A DNA stretch of 64,000 nucleotides from Acanthamoeba castellanii str. Neff (GCF_000313135.1 NW_004457365.1:18925-82924); one strand, 5' to 3'. Positions 45,579 through 57,850 are shown, numbered from the stretch's first letter. Translations and numbers: made by a program. Notes: a model not told the origin generated them from the letters alone.

Positions 45579-47156
45579 TTCAGAACGAGATGCTCAATGC
45601 CATGCTGCGAAATAATCGGTCGGAGAGCGACGACGAGTACGACTTCCCGGCAATCCTGCGAAGCAAGGCCTTCTACGACTTCACTCTCGCCACCGCCGAA
45701 CTTCAACGAGTACGCTCCACCCTCGTCGTCGTGTGTGTGCGTGTGCGTGTGCGTGTGCGTGTGCGTGTGCGTGTGCGTGTGCGTGTGCGTGTGCGTGTGC
45801 GTTGCGTGCGATGATGAAATGTGGAACAACAGTGTTGGGCTCACGATACATATTCCTGTTGTGCAGATTCCATTCCTCGAGCTGCATGCTGCGGAGAGGC
45901 AGGTCTATTTTATCAATGTATACAACATATTATTTATTCACGCCCAGAGTACGTCAGTCCCTTCTCCGCTCGCTGCTCGCTGCTCGTGTCATTTACCGTG
46001 TGTCGTGTGTCGTGTGTCGTGCGTGTGTGTCGTGTGTGTGTCGTGTGGTCCAGTCGTGCACAAACTTTTGGATCTGTCGGGCGGTGCACACTTCCGTTTC
46101 TTCTCCGAGATGAGCTACCAGCTGTGGGGCGACATGTACTCGCTCAACGACCTCCAGCATGGCCTCCTTCGCTCCGGTACGCCGCCGCCGTGCATTCCTT
46201 ACCACGCGCCTCCATTGCTCACATTCCTCCACGAAATGATTATCTTATCTTCTTGTTTTGTGTATTAAAAAACAAAACAAAACAAAACAAAAATCAAACA
46301 GATCCAGCGCGGCATCGACGGTGGAAGGGACAGACGAAGGCCAACCGCGCGCTCGACACCCCAACGAAATGGTTCGGCCCACAATCATGTTACGTGTCGT
46401 GGGTGTGCCATTGTATGTGTCGTGTGTCGTGTGTCGTGTGTCGTGTGTCGTGTGTCGTGTGTCGTGTGTCGTGTGTCGTTGGTTGTGTCGTGCGCTGATG
46501 GTCGTAACGCTGCAGGGTGGGCGCGCTGAGCAAGAGGGACTGCCGGATCCATTTCGTGCTGTTTTCGGGGAACATGTCGTGCGGGTGGGTGCGGAAGCAG
46601 CAGGGTGCCGTGGAGGTGCCCTTCATCGATTTCGCCCAGCCCGACCCGCAACTCAACGACGCCATGCAGACCGCCATCATCGAGCAGACCTCGTTCAACT
46701 ACTCCCGCAAGGAGGTAAAAACACACACGCGCGCGCGCGCACACACACACATACACACGACCAACGACACACGACACACGACACGCACGGCATGCACGAA
46801 ACACGGCTGACCTGTTGCGTTTTGGTGGCGGTGGTGGCATAGATTCACCTGCCAAAGGTGTTCAAGTGGTATCAATCGGACTTTGGGCAGACGGAGGGCG
46901 AGGTCCTCGCTTTCGTCGCCAAGTTTTTCCCCGAGGGCAGCGCCGAACAGAACATCATCAGCAACTACCTCACCCGGTACCGCACCACATGCGCCGCCGC
47001 CGCCGCCGCCGCCGTGCACGTGACACGACACACGACGCACACGACATCATCACTCAGTCCTAACCTTAAAAACAACTTAACAACAGGGGCAAGTTCTGTA
47101 CCAAGTACAAGAGCTTCAACTGGAGTTCGGTGGGGCTAAGCCTCGCCGGCAACTGA
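40909..47156 (+). CDS. Large Ser-rich protein with DEP and DUF547 domains
   Basis: Exons: 40909-43529, 43599-44124, 44219-44640, 44742-44822, 44936-45088, 45187-45300, 45409-45486, 45584-45709, 45867-45948, 46054-46176, 46302-46371, 46516-46714, 46843-46976 and 47087-47156, about 1,600 residues. A hydrophobic segment (MVTAVLAMVWDCLYALICLLL) near residue 65 could anchor it in a membrane. About 1,000 Ser/Ala/Gly-rich residues follow. A DEP domain (LHKIHSCFRASELVTWIL to FIDGQSFYRLQ) and a DUF547 domain (ERQVYFINVYNILFIHA, DMYSLNDLQHGLL, HLPKVFKWYQSDFG) form the C-terminus. DEP domains recruit proteins to membranes or GPCR/G-protein complexes; the DUF547 function is unknown. In exon 1 the frame must change by one base near 43,150. 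The donor at 46371 is tentative. Confidence 0.7.
45733..45802. repeat. GTGTGC hexamer microsatellite in an intron
   Basis: About eleven copies of GTGTGC fill most of an intron of the DEP-DUF547 gene. Open frames reading Cys-Val or Ala-His across it on either strand are artefacts. Confidence 0.9.
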
Positions 47157-47261
47157 AGGTAGCGCGCAACAGGATGTATTTGATTTGAGAAAATTGAGAA
47201 CAACAACAAAACTTCATATTGTGTTTTTTTGAATTCTTGTTTTTATTTGTCCACTGGAGCA

Positions 47262-48224
47262 CTAAGAGTCAAAGCCCTCGAGATAGTACCCATCATAGTC
47301 ATTTAGGTCATCGGTCAGGATCATGATCCAATCCACCAGGCTCCAGATGCTGCATGGTTTTGGTTAAGAAAGAACAGGAGTGAACCACAGTTTGTTTTTT
47401 TCAAAGAGGGCAGATGCTCGTACTTGACAGCGATGAGACCCAGGGGAGGAAGAATGAGCAGCACTCCCCCCACAACAGAAGCAATCTTGTTACCCCTTCC
47501 CGCTCCCCTGTACATGCAAGTCTTCCTGCTGACACACAACAACATAACATGGCAAAGATAGCGAAGAAGAAGGTGTCACGTACATGATGCAACCGGAGAT
47601 GCAGAAGAGGACGCAGGAGCTCCATGTCATGACGAGCTTGCCCACGCCCTGGCCGATGTAGCCCAGGTAGAAGGACGAGGCGCCCGTAGTCGCACCGATG
47701 AAGAACTCAAGCAGGAACGCCGTCGTCTTCTACCCTCGCCAGTACAGTAGTAGTGCCATGGTCAGTCGCAGAAGGCAAACATCTCAATCACTGCTCAACA
47801 TAAATACCAAATCAACAGTGGTGGAGGTTCGTACAGATTTGCGCTCGTGTTGGCACTGGTAGCCGGTCCAGCCCTTCTTGCAGACGCAAACTTCGTCCGT
47901 GCACCAGCCGTGGCCGCTACACACAGTGGTCGCGTCGGGGTCGCACACACCGCCGCCGTTCTCGCCGCCGCGCTGCCTCGTCGAGTACACGCGCGCACCG
48001 TCCTCGTCTTCATCGTCGTAGAGTCCGACCTGCTGCTCGCGGCCGCGCAAGTTGTAGCCCAAACCCGCCGACCACAAGTCGGCCACCGGCTCCAGGAAGG
48101 CCGACCAGGCCGAGACCTCACCAGTGTCGGCGGTGTCGTTAGCAGTGGCCGGGAGTGCGTAGCAGCCGATGGCCGCCAGGAGTACGAGAAGGGCAAGCGC
48201 GAAGGTGGTGTTGTTGCCTGACAT
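47262..48224 (-). CDS. EGF-domain multi-pass membrane protein, TM2-like
   Basis: Four exons: 48224-47835, 47729-47584, 47525-47424 and 47349-47262, about 241 residues. A signal peptide (1-27) is followed by a luminal or extracellular stretch and one EGF-like module with six Cys (CDPDATTVCSGHGWC, VCVCKKGWTGYQC; about 92-123). The remainder carries hydrophobic segments, including FLLEFFIGATTGASSFYLGYIGQG and GGVLLILPPLGLIAV, ending in WSLVDWIMILTDDLND. The GASSFYLG and final VDWI/D pattern resembles TM2-family proteins, which pair short hairpins of two helices. It is likely at the cell surface or in endosomes. The role is unknown. Confidence 0.7.
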
Positions 48225-48891
48225 GGCGGGGCAGATGTGATGGGTGGGCGGGCCTAAGACGAGATAGCTGGTGGCTCGCTTGCGAGTTTTTGTGATCCAA
48301 ACGTTGCATAACCAGTAAAAGGAAGGCGCTGTTCTTTTCCGCCACTTGGACTGTGGTTCTAGTTCTTCATGACATGGTAAAAGGAAGGCATAGTCCTTTT
48401 CCGCTGTGGTTCCAGTTCTGTTGGAAGCACTGTACCCACTGGAAAAAAACCATGAGGCGCCCTTCTGTGAAGTTGTCACCCACTCCTGGGCAAGCTGGGC
48501 ACCAAACAAAATGAGCAGCACTGTCAGCCAAAAGTGTGCCATTCACAGCATTCACCCGCCTGCCCACGGGGACAAAGATGGAATTGGGGCTTGACCTCAT
48601 CTGGGAGCCAACAGTTATGATCAACAAGGATGAAACAGAGCAGAAGTCGGGGGACAGGGTCCCATGTGCACTCATACCTGACAACAGCACATTCTGTAGG
48701 TGGTGCGTTCTCTAAGGAGAGAAAATGAATTTTCCTTTCAAACTGGTGTTCTCCATTTTAGGGTCACTGGCTTCTTCACTTCTTTGTTGCTGCAACCGCC
48801 ATTTGCAAGAGAAGGAAAAGAAAAGAGGGAAGGCACAGACACCATCAAACAACCAAACAACACCAAGCCATCAAAGTCCAAGGAAGGAGAT
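48225..48891. other. Intergenic region with an imperfect duplication
   Basis: An imperfect direct repeat (48315-48366 and 48377-48420, about 45 nt, sharing GTAAAAGGAAGGC and TGTGGTTC) lies upstream of the EGF gene start. The part from 48,420 on is low in CG and high in TG/CA, like decayed inserted DNA. No gene is seen. Confidence 0.5.
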
Positions 48892-50494
48892 ATGAGCCTG
48901 AGGGAGGGATACTTGACAAAGCAGGGGGGCAAGGTCAAGACATGGAAGCGCAGGTGGTTCAGCCTCGATTCTGACTATGTGCTACACTACTATACCAACG
49001 TGGTACATAATCATCAACCACTCATCCCCTCGTTCCTATGTCGGTGGTATGTGGTGATCATTTCATGTCGCCCCCCCCCTCCAAACAACAGGGCGCAGAG
49101 CTGAAGGGAGAGTTCTCCCTGAAGACGGCGGGAGAGATAAGAGAGATCCCCCACAAGAAGAAGTTCCCCTACCTCTTCGAGGTCGAGACGCCCAACCGGA
49201 CCTACCGCATGGCCGCCGACAACGAAGAAAGCGTACCCCTCCCTCGTCTGCACCACCTCACGCACCTACGCCGCTCACCACCACTCTTCCTGTTTTTGGC
49301 AGATGGAGAAGTGGTTGGTTGCACTGAAACGCGCACGAGACGGCACGGTACATGAACCACCCAGCTATGGTTCTCTGTCATTTTGTGCACTCAACTGATG
49401 TGTGTGCGTCGTACGGCCGTGCTTCAGGATTCGATGGAGGAGGCGGAGGCGAAGCTGAAGAAGGCCGAGGCCGAGCGACAAAGGGCGCGAGCAGCGGCCG
49501 AGGCCGAGGCCGAGCGGCTGCGGAAGGAGGCCGAGGCCGACGCGGCGGTCTGGAGCCTGCAGCCGTCGTCGTGGACCCTGGAGCCCACCACGTTCCCGGC
49601 CAAGAGGGACGCTCTCGTCGAGAACGTCTACCCGCGCCTGCTCCACATCCAGGGCGCCAAGCAACCCCATATCTCCATCACCCACGTACGCCACACGCAC
49701 CCCGTACACAACACGCACACAATGAAAATGACACAACACGACACAACACGACACGACACGCGCTCCAAACATTTAGGTTTGCACATCGAGCGACAGCATC
49801 AACGACAGCGACGTGTTCGTGCTGGACAACAACAAGACGGTCTACACCTGGATGGGCAGCGGGGCCAACATCTGGCAGCAGACCGCCGCCGCCACCCTCA
49901 CCCGCGCCCTCGACGACGAGCGCGGCTCGGACGTGCTCAACCTCGTACTCTCCGGTCTGCACATTCTTTGGCCTTTACTTCCCACTTTGTTGGGCAAGCC
50001 GCACTCACCTACACACATACAGACCCGATGGGCTCCGACGCGAAGGAGTTCTGGCGGCTCCTGGGCGGTATGCCTCTGCGACTGTCCACGGCCGCCCCCC
50101 AGCCCTACACTCCCGCCATCTTCCGGTACCGTCTGCATTATGTTTTTCGATTGCATCCCACGATACAAACATATATATTGTGTTTTTTTTTCATCTAACG
50201 TTTGGCGTTGGTTGCAGGTTGACGGACGCTTCGGGTGAGATGGAGTTCCACCAGGTGGCGAGCGGGAACAACATGTCACGCAGGGTGCTGGACCCCAACG
50301 ACGTGTTCATCGTCGATCTGGGCTTCCACGTTTTCGTGTGGGTCGGCCAGCAGGCCTCTCGGGGCGAGCGTGACCTGGCGCTGGGCTACGCCCAAGGCTA
50401 CATGCGGGCCTACGATCGGCCGGACTACCTCCACGTGGACCGGGTCATGGACGGCGGTGAGAACGAACTCCTCTACTGCTTCCTCACCAATTAG
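48892..50494 (+). CDS. PH domain plus gelsolin-repeat actin-binding protein
   Basis: Eight exons: 48892-49002, 49092-49232, 49303-49347, 49428-49685, 49777-49954, 50023-50125 and 50218-50494 encode about 370 residues (the first three form the PH domain). The PH domain opens at residue 2 (REGYLTKQGGKVKTWKRRWF) and ends with EKWLVALKRAR. A short Glu/Ala/Lys coiled coil (about 100-135) links it to gelsolin-type repeats: SDVFVLDNNKTVYTWMGSGAN and NDVFIVDLGFHVFVWVGQQAS. Gelsolin repeats bind, sever or cap actin; the PH domain would bring this to phosphoinositide membranes. Only about two repeats are present, against three in severin and six in gelsolin. Confidence 0.8.
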
Positions 50495-50832
50495 TTGATT
50501 GATTGATGAATGTACACGATCACCAAGGTCATGGTGATAAAGTAATGATAATATATTGATATGACATGTTTGTGTGTAGTATCGTCCCAAAGAGAAGCTG
50601 TGTTGGCTTTTGATTTGGCACAAACACCAGCTTGAAGAATGACCAGTAACATGCCTGACCTTGGAATGTGTGGCGCCCAAAGCATGTTCATGGTGGCTGG
50701 GACAGCGATGGGCTCAGTGCTCGCAGAGGAGAACGAGTGCTCCCACAGCCGATTGTTGGCATCGATGAAGTACTTGCGCTCATACCCATTGCTGAGCGAT
50801 TTTTGCTTCTACCCACAGTCATGACAACACAA
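50495..50832. other. Intergenic region before the second tRNA-Lys
   Basis: 338 nt with no recognisable gene. It contains AT-rich sequence just after the PH-gelsolin stop and low-CG sequence up to the tRNA. Confidence 0.5.
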
Positions 50833-50905
50833 GCCGTCCTAGCTCAGTCGGTAGAGCGCAAGACTCTTAATCTTGTGGTCGTGGGTTCGAGCCCCACGGT
50901 CGGCT
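50833..50905 (+). tRNA. tRNA-Lys (anticodon CTT), copy 2
   Basis: Identical over all 73 nt to the copy at 23173, including the T:T acceptor mismatch. The 5' flank AA and the 3' flank TTTTTCTCTGTTGT are also shared, so the duplicated unit extended past the terminator. Confidence 0.93.
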
Positions 50906-51151
50906 ATCTCCTTTTTCTCTGTTGTGGCCCACTCATTTTTTGTTTTTGGTTGTGACCGCGGTCTGCGTGCACTCAAGACGCGTGGCGCAGTGGGGTGGGC
51001 GGTAGAGTACTTTATTGCAGTCTCCCCACCATCTTTGCCTCGAGCACACAAGAGACCTCCCGGCACTTCTCCGGCCGGAGAGAGACCATCGGCGCTTTCT
51101 GGCCCTTTTGGTTTGGGGAACGTTGACAATGAATGGCCTTGGACCCGATCA

Positions 51152-52209
51152 TCACTCAGTGATGTCGTGCCTGCGAAGAGGTAGAAAGAGAGAGAGAGAG
51201 AGAGATCAGCCACAACTCTAAGTGCGGTCGTGTGCGGTTGTGTGCGTGCGGTCGTGTGTGTGTGTGTGTGTGTGTGTGCGGTCGTGTGCAGTTGTATGTG
51301 TGCGGTGAGAAGGTGGGGGCGATGCGTACTCCTTCTTGTACTTGGCGACGGCGGCGTCGACCTTCTTCTGCTCGCGGGGGCGGATGATCGTCGGCTGCGG
51401 ACGCCTCCTGGTGCTGGCCCAGGTCTGGAGGGACGCCATGCGACGCTTCCTCTCCTCCACCACCACATCAACTCCGAAACGCGCCTGCACACACACCCGC
51501 AGATCCCGCTCGCTCTGCCTGTGTGCGCACACGGTGAGTGCGTGTGCGGAGGTGTGTGCGGAGATGTGTACGTGCCTACACGCGGAGAGCTCGCCGTGGA
51601 CGCTGGGACTCTCGAGGCAATCGACCACCTCGTCGAACTCGGAGGCGCACTGCCGCGAGATCTTGTCCAGAGCCGCGTGCGCGCACTGTGTCATCGCCCA
51701 CCATCCACATCCACACGCGCGCGTTTCATGTGTGAGATTGGCGCAAAGTCGAACGAGTTTCGCTGTTGGCGATTGGTAGCGGCGATTTTTGTAGTGTGAA
51801 TGAGTGGAGGGGATTGAGATGGGGGGGGGGACCTCGGTCAAGGCCACGTTCTCCGGTACGCAGGCGCGGGGGTTCTCATCCTTGGCCTTGCACTCCAAAA
51901 AGTCCAGCTCCTCCGCGGCGCACATGTAGGCTATTATTGCCCCCCCCCGATCAATCAATTGTTTTGGTATAAACGAAAAGAAATCTTCCCCCAAGCCCAT
52001 CTATAATCGCTTCCATTGCGTAGCGGCAGGGAACTGTTCAAATTAAAGGCTCTCCAGCTTGCCCGGATCCGTTGGGGGGGGGATGTACAAGTGTATTTGG
52101 CGCCAGCGACGAGCACGTTAAAATCGGTGGTCTCTACGTCGAGATGGGTGCGCCCGCCGGCGTTGATGTCAGCGTAAAGCTGCTCGCCCTCCTTCCTCGT
52201 TGACGCCAT
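51152..52209 (-). CDS. NDUFA8: Mitochondrial complex I subunit NDUFA8 (PGIV, CHCH family)
   Basis: Five exons in frame: 52209-52089, 51930-51833, 51685-51576, 51518-51330 and 51170-51152. The protein (about 179 residues) has four twin-Cys CX9C units: C-AAEELDFLE-C, C-KAKDENPRA-C, C-ASEFDEVVD-C and C-RQSERDLRV-C, in the order and spacing of NDUFA8, an intermembrane-space subunit of NADH:ubiquinone oxidoreductase imported through the Mia40 pathway. The last CX9C unit is restored only if the intron after 51576 uses a GC donor (AG/GCACGT). With the nearby GT donor the frame meets a stop. The basic C-terminal tail is of typical length. Confidence 0.88.
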
Positions 52210-52367
52210 GGCAGCTAACTTTAATCGAGGATTAAAACTATGTTGAATTTGCAGACCTCCCAACAATGCGCGACGATTAATTGCAGACACCAAGGAAAAT
52301 ACAAATAAATGACATTTTATTTCTTTATCTTCGCATTTATCTCTTTCGCGTTTCTTGTGGTCCACCT

Positions 52368-55300
52368 TCAGCTGCTGGTTGCGACCCCATCAGCTTTGGC
52401 TTCGTCATCGGCGTCGGCCTCACGTGATGCACCGCCGATGGCCAGGTCGGCGAAGCACGACGCGAATTGCGCGACGAACTGGCGTCGGTCCGCCTCCAGC
52501 TCGCGCTCCAGCTTCTCCAGCTCGGCCTCCATCGTCTTCTCCTTCTCTTCCTTCTCCGTCTCCGTCTCGTTCTCCTCCGTCTTGCCTTCGCTTTCGCTCT
52601 CGTCGGCGCTGCCATCGGCGTGGTCAGTCTTCGTCGGCCTAACCTCATCGGTGTTGGCCGTCGAAATCGCCGGCCTGTTGCCGTTGCTCTTCAGCATTCG
52701 CTGCTCCTTCTTCCTCCTGTTCTTGCCCACCTTCTTCTCCTCCGAATCCGCCGCAGCGGCCGTCGCCGTCGCCGTCGAGCCGCGGTCGACGCCGGGCGTG
52801 GGCGTAGCGTCGAGAGGGGCAGCGGCGGCGGGCAATGGAAGAAGCGACGGCGAGGCCATGCGGCCCGCCTTGGCACCGACCGAGGGCAGGAAGGCCGCCA
52901 GCGAGCGCTTGGTCGACGACCGCAGAGCCGGCGACGCCGATGGCGATGGCGAAGATGGTGGCGAAGATGAAGAGGACAACGACGTCGGCGCGGCGGTGGT
53001 GTTGGTGGCGGAGAGGGGCGCGGGCGAGTAGGTCGAAGGCGAGGGTGAGTAGAGGGAGGACGGGAGGCTGAAGGAGGAGAAGAACGAGCTCGAGAAGTCG
53101 GCGAAGGAGAACGGCGGCAGCGCGCCGGTGGCCGCCGGCGGCGCCGTGGACGCGCCCCTCATCCCGTCGCTGGTCACGCCCAGCGTCGGGCCGAACGCGA
53201 GAATGGCCTCGTCCGCCTTCACCTCCACTTCACCGTCGCCGTCGGGGTCCTCCTCCTCCGCGACGGCGTCGGTCTTCCTCTGCCCGCTCTGTCCCTGGTG
53301 ATCATTATCGTCGACAACGACCAGGGCTGCAGCGCTGGGGACATCACCACCGGCGGCCAGTGCCACGTCAGCATCGGTGCCGTCCTCGGTGTTGATGTTG
53401 GCTGCGGTGGCATCGTCGCCGACGGCTGCTGCCGGGCTCGCGGGCCGCTCCTTGAGTTCGCTCGCGGGCGCCGTCGCCTCCTTAAGGAAGTCGGGCGACG
53501 CGGCGTGAGTCGTCGTCTCGTCGCTGCTGGCGGCGGCGGCGGAGGTCGCGGCCGCCTCTGGGGTCGGAATCCACGAGAGGGAGACGAGTTCGCTGGTGTC
53601 GGCGCTCAGCCTGGCCAGGTCCGCCTCCAGGTCCCGCATCTTCTGCTCGCAGTTCTCCGCCTCCTGCGCGGTGTGCGAACGCACCTCGTTCTCTTCTTTC
53701 GCCACCTCTTCGCGCTTGTCGGTTGTCTCCACATTCGTGACGCCCACCGGCCGGTGGTCGAGAAGGCCCTCGTCGCCCACCGGCGCAGCTGCTGTCATTT
53801 CCTCAGCCGTGTCAGGGGCCGCCGCAGCCCGTCCGTGGTCGGCCTCGCCACCGCGTTCTCCGTCGTGTCGACAAATGGTGGCGGTGGCGTCAGCCTCGGC
53901 ATTAGAAATGACAGCATCGACCACGGCGTTGTCGGGCGTCGTGGCGCGTTTCGGCTTCTTGCTCGCAGTCGCGGTCACTTCGCCGGCCGCGCGGCGATCG
54001 CCGGGATTGGCGGCTTCGGCCGCTGTGGCTTGCTGGGAACCGTCGGCCGGACCGGTGCCGCTCCAGGTCTTGAGCCACACCGGCGCCACCCGGCCGTCAC
54101 GATGGACCGGCCGGCGCAGCGGGAAGAGCAGCGGCACAGGACTCGGCTGCAGCGCTGCAGACGCCGACGACGCCGGCCCCGGTGTTGTCGTTGTTGCTGC
54201 TCCCACGCCACCACTCTCTAGCGTGCCTCGAATTCCAGAGCCGCCGCCGCTGTGGGCTCGCGGCGTCAGGGGCCTCATGGTCAGGCCGCCGCCGTCGTCG
54301 AGGTTGGTGTCCATCGACGTGGAGGACGACGACGACGACGATGCCGGCGAGTCGTGGTGGTCGGACCTCCGCTTCTCGCCACGCCTCTCCTGCCGGCGCT
54401 CCTTGCCGCGCTGCTCGATGAAGTCGCGCACCTCGGCGCCGCTCTTGAGGCAGTGGTTGCCGGCGTCTCGCCGCACCCACGCCCTGTCCTCCCGGTTGAA
54501 ATAGAGCCGCGTACCACCTGTGTCGTGTCGTGTCGTTGTTCGTGTCGTGTCGTGTCGTGTGTCGTCAGCCGGTTGCACAGCCAACGAGATGCGGCCAAGA
54601 CAGTGAGGGGAGAGTACCGGTGATGTGGATCTCGACGACGTAGAGGTCCTTGATGAGAGCGGTGGCCCGGGCGTTGCACACCGGTACGATCTCGATCCGG
54701 TAGAGGTGCGGGTCGGGCACCGGGTTGAAGGTCTCCATCTTGGCCCAGATCATGTTCTTCAGCGAGTCGAGCTGGTCGCGCGTGATGCTCACCCCGATCA
54801 CCTGCCCGCTGTCGTGGATGCCAAAGTAGAGCGTCCCTAGAGAGCGGCGCTGACGTCAGCACCACCGCATAAGAATAAATAAACAAAAATAAATAAACAA
54901 AAATGATAAATAATAATAATACGAGTAACCGTTGGCCGTACCTCCGTCTCGGGAGTTGAGGAAGGCGGAGAGGTTGGCCTCCAGCTTGGGGTGGTTGATG
55001 ATCGCGAAGTAGTGCTCTTTCTTGTTGCGCGCCACGTCCTTGAACTCGTGCGCAAAGTCCTCTGTGCACACGCACGCGCACACGCACACATGCGATCGCG
55101 GTGGTGAGCCTTCACCCACACCCGCGACCAGCGAAGGAAGAGATTCGGGGAATGGATCATCATCATCGCCACGGTACCGAGGAATGGCACGTAGGAGCCC
55201 TTGATGTAGTACCGCTTGAAGTAGGACAGGTCCATGGGCACCGGGAACGAGCGCAGCGCGAACGGCGACGACGCCGGCGGCGGGAAGGCCGTGTAGACGG

Positions 55301-57850
55301 GGGCCGACGGGGCGGGCGACAGCGCGCTGAAGCCGGGCGATGGCGACGGTGCAGGCGACGGTGCGCCCATTGCCGCGGCTGCGGCGGCGGAGGCCGAAGC
55401 CAGGGGTGAATAAGGCGAATGGGGCGGCGGCGGGAGGGCGAAGAGCGGCGGCGAGAGCGGGGTGCCGCTGGTGAAGAGCGACGCGGCGGGCGCCGTGGGC
55501 GCGAAGGCATAGTCGCGCGTCGCGGCGTGGATGCGGTGCAGGAGCGCGTCGGCCTCGAACAACGGTGCGGGCGTCGTCGTGTCGCCATCGTCGCCCGCCG
55601 CCGCGACCTGCCGGCCCAGCTGCTCGACCAGCTCGTAAAGCTCCTCGTAGAGGCGCGTCACCCGCGTGCGGTTCGCCGCGTTTCGCGCGCGCAGCCGCGA
55701 ACCTGGCGCAAGCTGCGCCGCGTCGACTTCCTTGTGCGGTGCTGGCGGTGCTGATGTCGATGACGTCAGCACCAGCGGCGACGGAGCGCTCGCGGGCTTG
55801 TCGTCGAGAAGCGTCTTCGACGGCGTCCGATAGATGATTCGCTCTTCTTCTTCACCACCATCGGCGTCGGCCTCGTCCCTTGCACTGTGGCCGGCACAAG
55901 CGACGGGCATCGGTGGCGGCGGCAGCAAGTCGAGAGGCGGCTGCGCGTCAGCGTCGGCGTCGGTGGCAGCGACGGCGGAATCGAAGAATCCCTGCAGGGA
56001 GCGAGGCAGCAGCGAGGCCGGCGGCGGCGATGGTGCGCGGTCGAATGCGACGGCTGTGGCGGGGGAGGGCAGGGGGTAGGGCGGCGACGAGGTGTCGATG
56101 AGGGAGAAGAGGCTCGGGCGGGTCTGGGTGCCCCGGTTGCCCAGCTGGTAGTCCTCCCAGCGCAGCTCCTCGAACGACTTGCCGCAGTACTCCGGCATCG
56201 CCGAGATCGTGTGAAACATGAGCGTCTTGTTCACGCACTTGGTCTGCGCTCACCCCACATAGCACCACGACACGACACACGACACGCACGCAACACGATG
56301 ATAAGCAACTGGATGAAAGGCATGTGCGCGGGAGGTGCGCGTACGATGGTGATGGAAAATTTAGGGTCGCCGGTGCCCACGCCCTTGACCCGCTTGGTCT
56401 CCACCGGCGCGGGTACGTCAGCAGACGGCTGCGGCTGTGGCGGCGGCGGGGTGAAGAGCGCGTTGGTGAGGAAGGACAGCGGGATGAGCTCCTCCACCTT
56501 CTCCTGCTGCGGCCTCCGCCGTCCGCCCGTGTTCCGCCTCACGAACGGCTCCGGCTGCTGTTGCCCGCCAGTCATTGCCGTCGTCGCCGACTGCGCCGCT
56601 TCGTCGGGTATCGAGTGGGCCTCGTGCGGCTGCGGCTGCTGCTGTTGGTGGTGGTCGCTGGTGGAAGCGAGCCCGCTGGGCTCGTCGGCGTACTCGGCGT
56701 CGAGCTCGTCGCGTTCGTGGTCGTCGTCGAAGGCGGCCTCGGCCTCGGCCTCGTCGTCCTCTTCGTCCCCGGGGTGGCCGTTGCTGTTGGTCGACGACGA
56801 CGCATCGGTCCCGTGCGGGAGCTCCAGCCCGCCGCCCACCTTGCTCCGGCTCCGGGCGCGCGCGCCGCGCTTGCGTGCCCGGTTCTTCTTTGCAGTCAGC
56901 TGGCCGTCCGCCGCCGCTGCTGCGGGAGTCGCCGGTGTCGCCGCCACGGTCACGGCCTTGGTCGCGGCTGCCACCACCGCCGCTGCCGTGATCGCCGGTT
57001 TCTTCCGCCGCACGGCAGCACTCACCGCGGGCGCCGCTGTGCAGTCGACGCCGTTGGCCTCGGCGGCGGCGGCCAGCGCTGACGATGACTGCGGCGGCGG
57101 CGTGGGCGGAGGAGCCAGTGCGGGCGAAGCCGGGAAGAGCGGCGTGGGCAACAGCCCGAGTCCCGCGCTGGCAGCGGGCGTAGCCGGTGTGGTCGATGAC
57201 GACGCCGACGCTGGCGAAGATGTATGTACAGGAGAAGTACCAGAAGAAGTCGTAGAAGAAAATGTAGCGGAAGGCTGTGGTGAAGATGTGGTGGTGTGTG
57301 GGGTAGGGGACGTAGCGGCATCGGCGGTGGCGGTGGTGGCGGTGGCGGTTGATGACGGCGGGGCGCCGGCCAGGTGTGCACGTAGCAGCGCAAGCAGCTC
57401 GTCGACGCTGGACTGCGACGCCAGCACGGTGGCGGCGGCGGGAGGCGGGTCCTGCGGGGGCAGCAACGATGGTGTGGTGCCGTTCCTCTTGTGGAGCTGG
57501 GCCTCGACGTAGGCCAGCAGCGAGGCGGCCGCGGCCGCGGTAGAGGCGGACTCGAGTGGGTCTGAAGCCAAAGATGAAGATGAAGTGTTGCCGCCGTTGC
57601 GGTGTGGCTTGGACACCTGCTGAGCAGGGGAGGGTGGTGCCTGCTGCTGGAAGAGATGCTTCGTGCGGGGGCTGGTGGCCAGCTTTGTAGAGGAGGAAGA
57701 AGATGGCGCTGCGACGGGGGCGGGCTGCAGTTCCTGGTGGGCGATGGGCAGGTGGTTGCAGTAGTCGCAGCGGTTGACCATGGGCAGAACGTAGCGCCTG
57801 CAACTGCACTCGCGACAGCCACCTCGCATCACCCCCTGTGCATCCTCCAT
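52368..57850 (-). CDS. Fusion of Nup98-type motif with a Schlafen/AlbA_2 domain
   Basis: Five exons: 57850-56345, 56243-55178, 55061-54942, 54836-54618 and 54517-52368, about 1,686 residues in frame. Residues 10-40 have a Cys cluster (CRECSC, CDYCNHLP) that may bind zinc. About 450 low-complexity residues follow. At about 503-545 is MFHTISAMPEYCGKSFEELR, continuing WEDYQLGNRG, the conserved element found in Nup98-family nucleoporins. At about 858-1000 an AlbA_2/Schlafen core appears: EDFAHEFKD, LEANLSAFLNSRDGG, GTLYFGIHDSGQVIGV, VVEIHITG, LYFNREDRAWVRRDAG. The C-terminal 680 residues are Ala/Ser/Glu-rich and end in a short coiled coil. Schlafen cores act on RNA or nucleic acid; the Nup98-type motif points to the nuclear pore. 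The combined function is unknown. Confidence 0.7.

Noticed and set aside
49365..49772. Minus-strand frame over the PH-gelsolin coiled coil
   Set aside because: It is antisense to a well-supported exon and made of Leu/Arg/Gly repeats from GC-rich codons.
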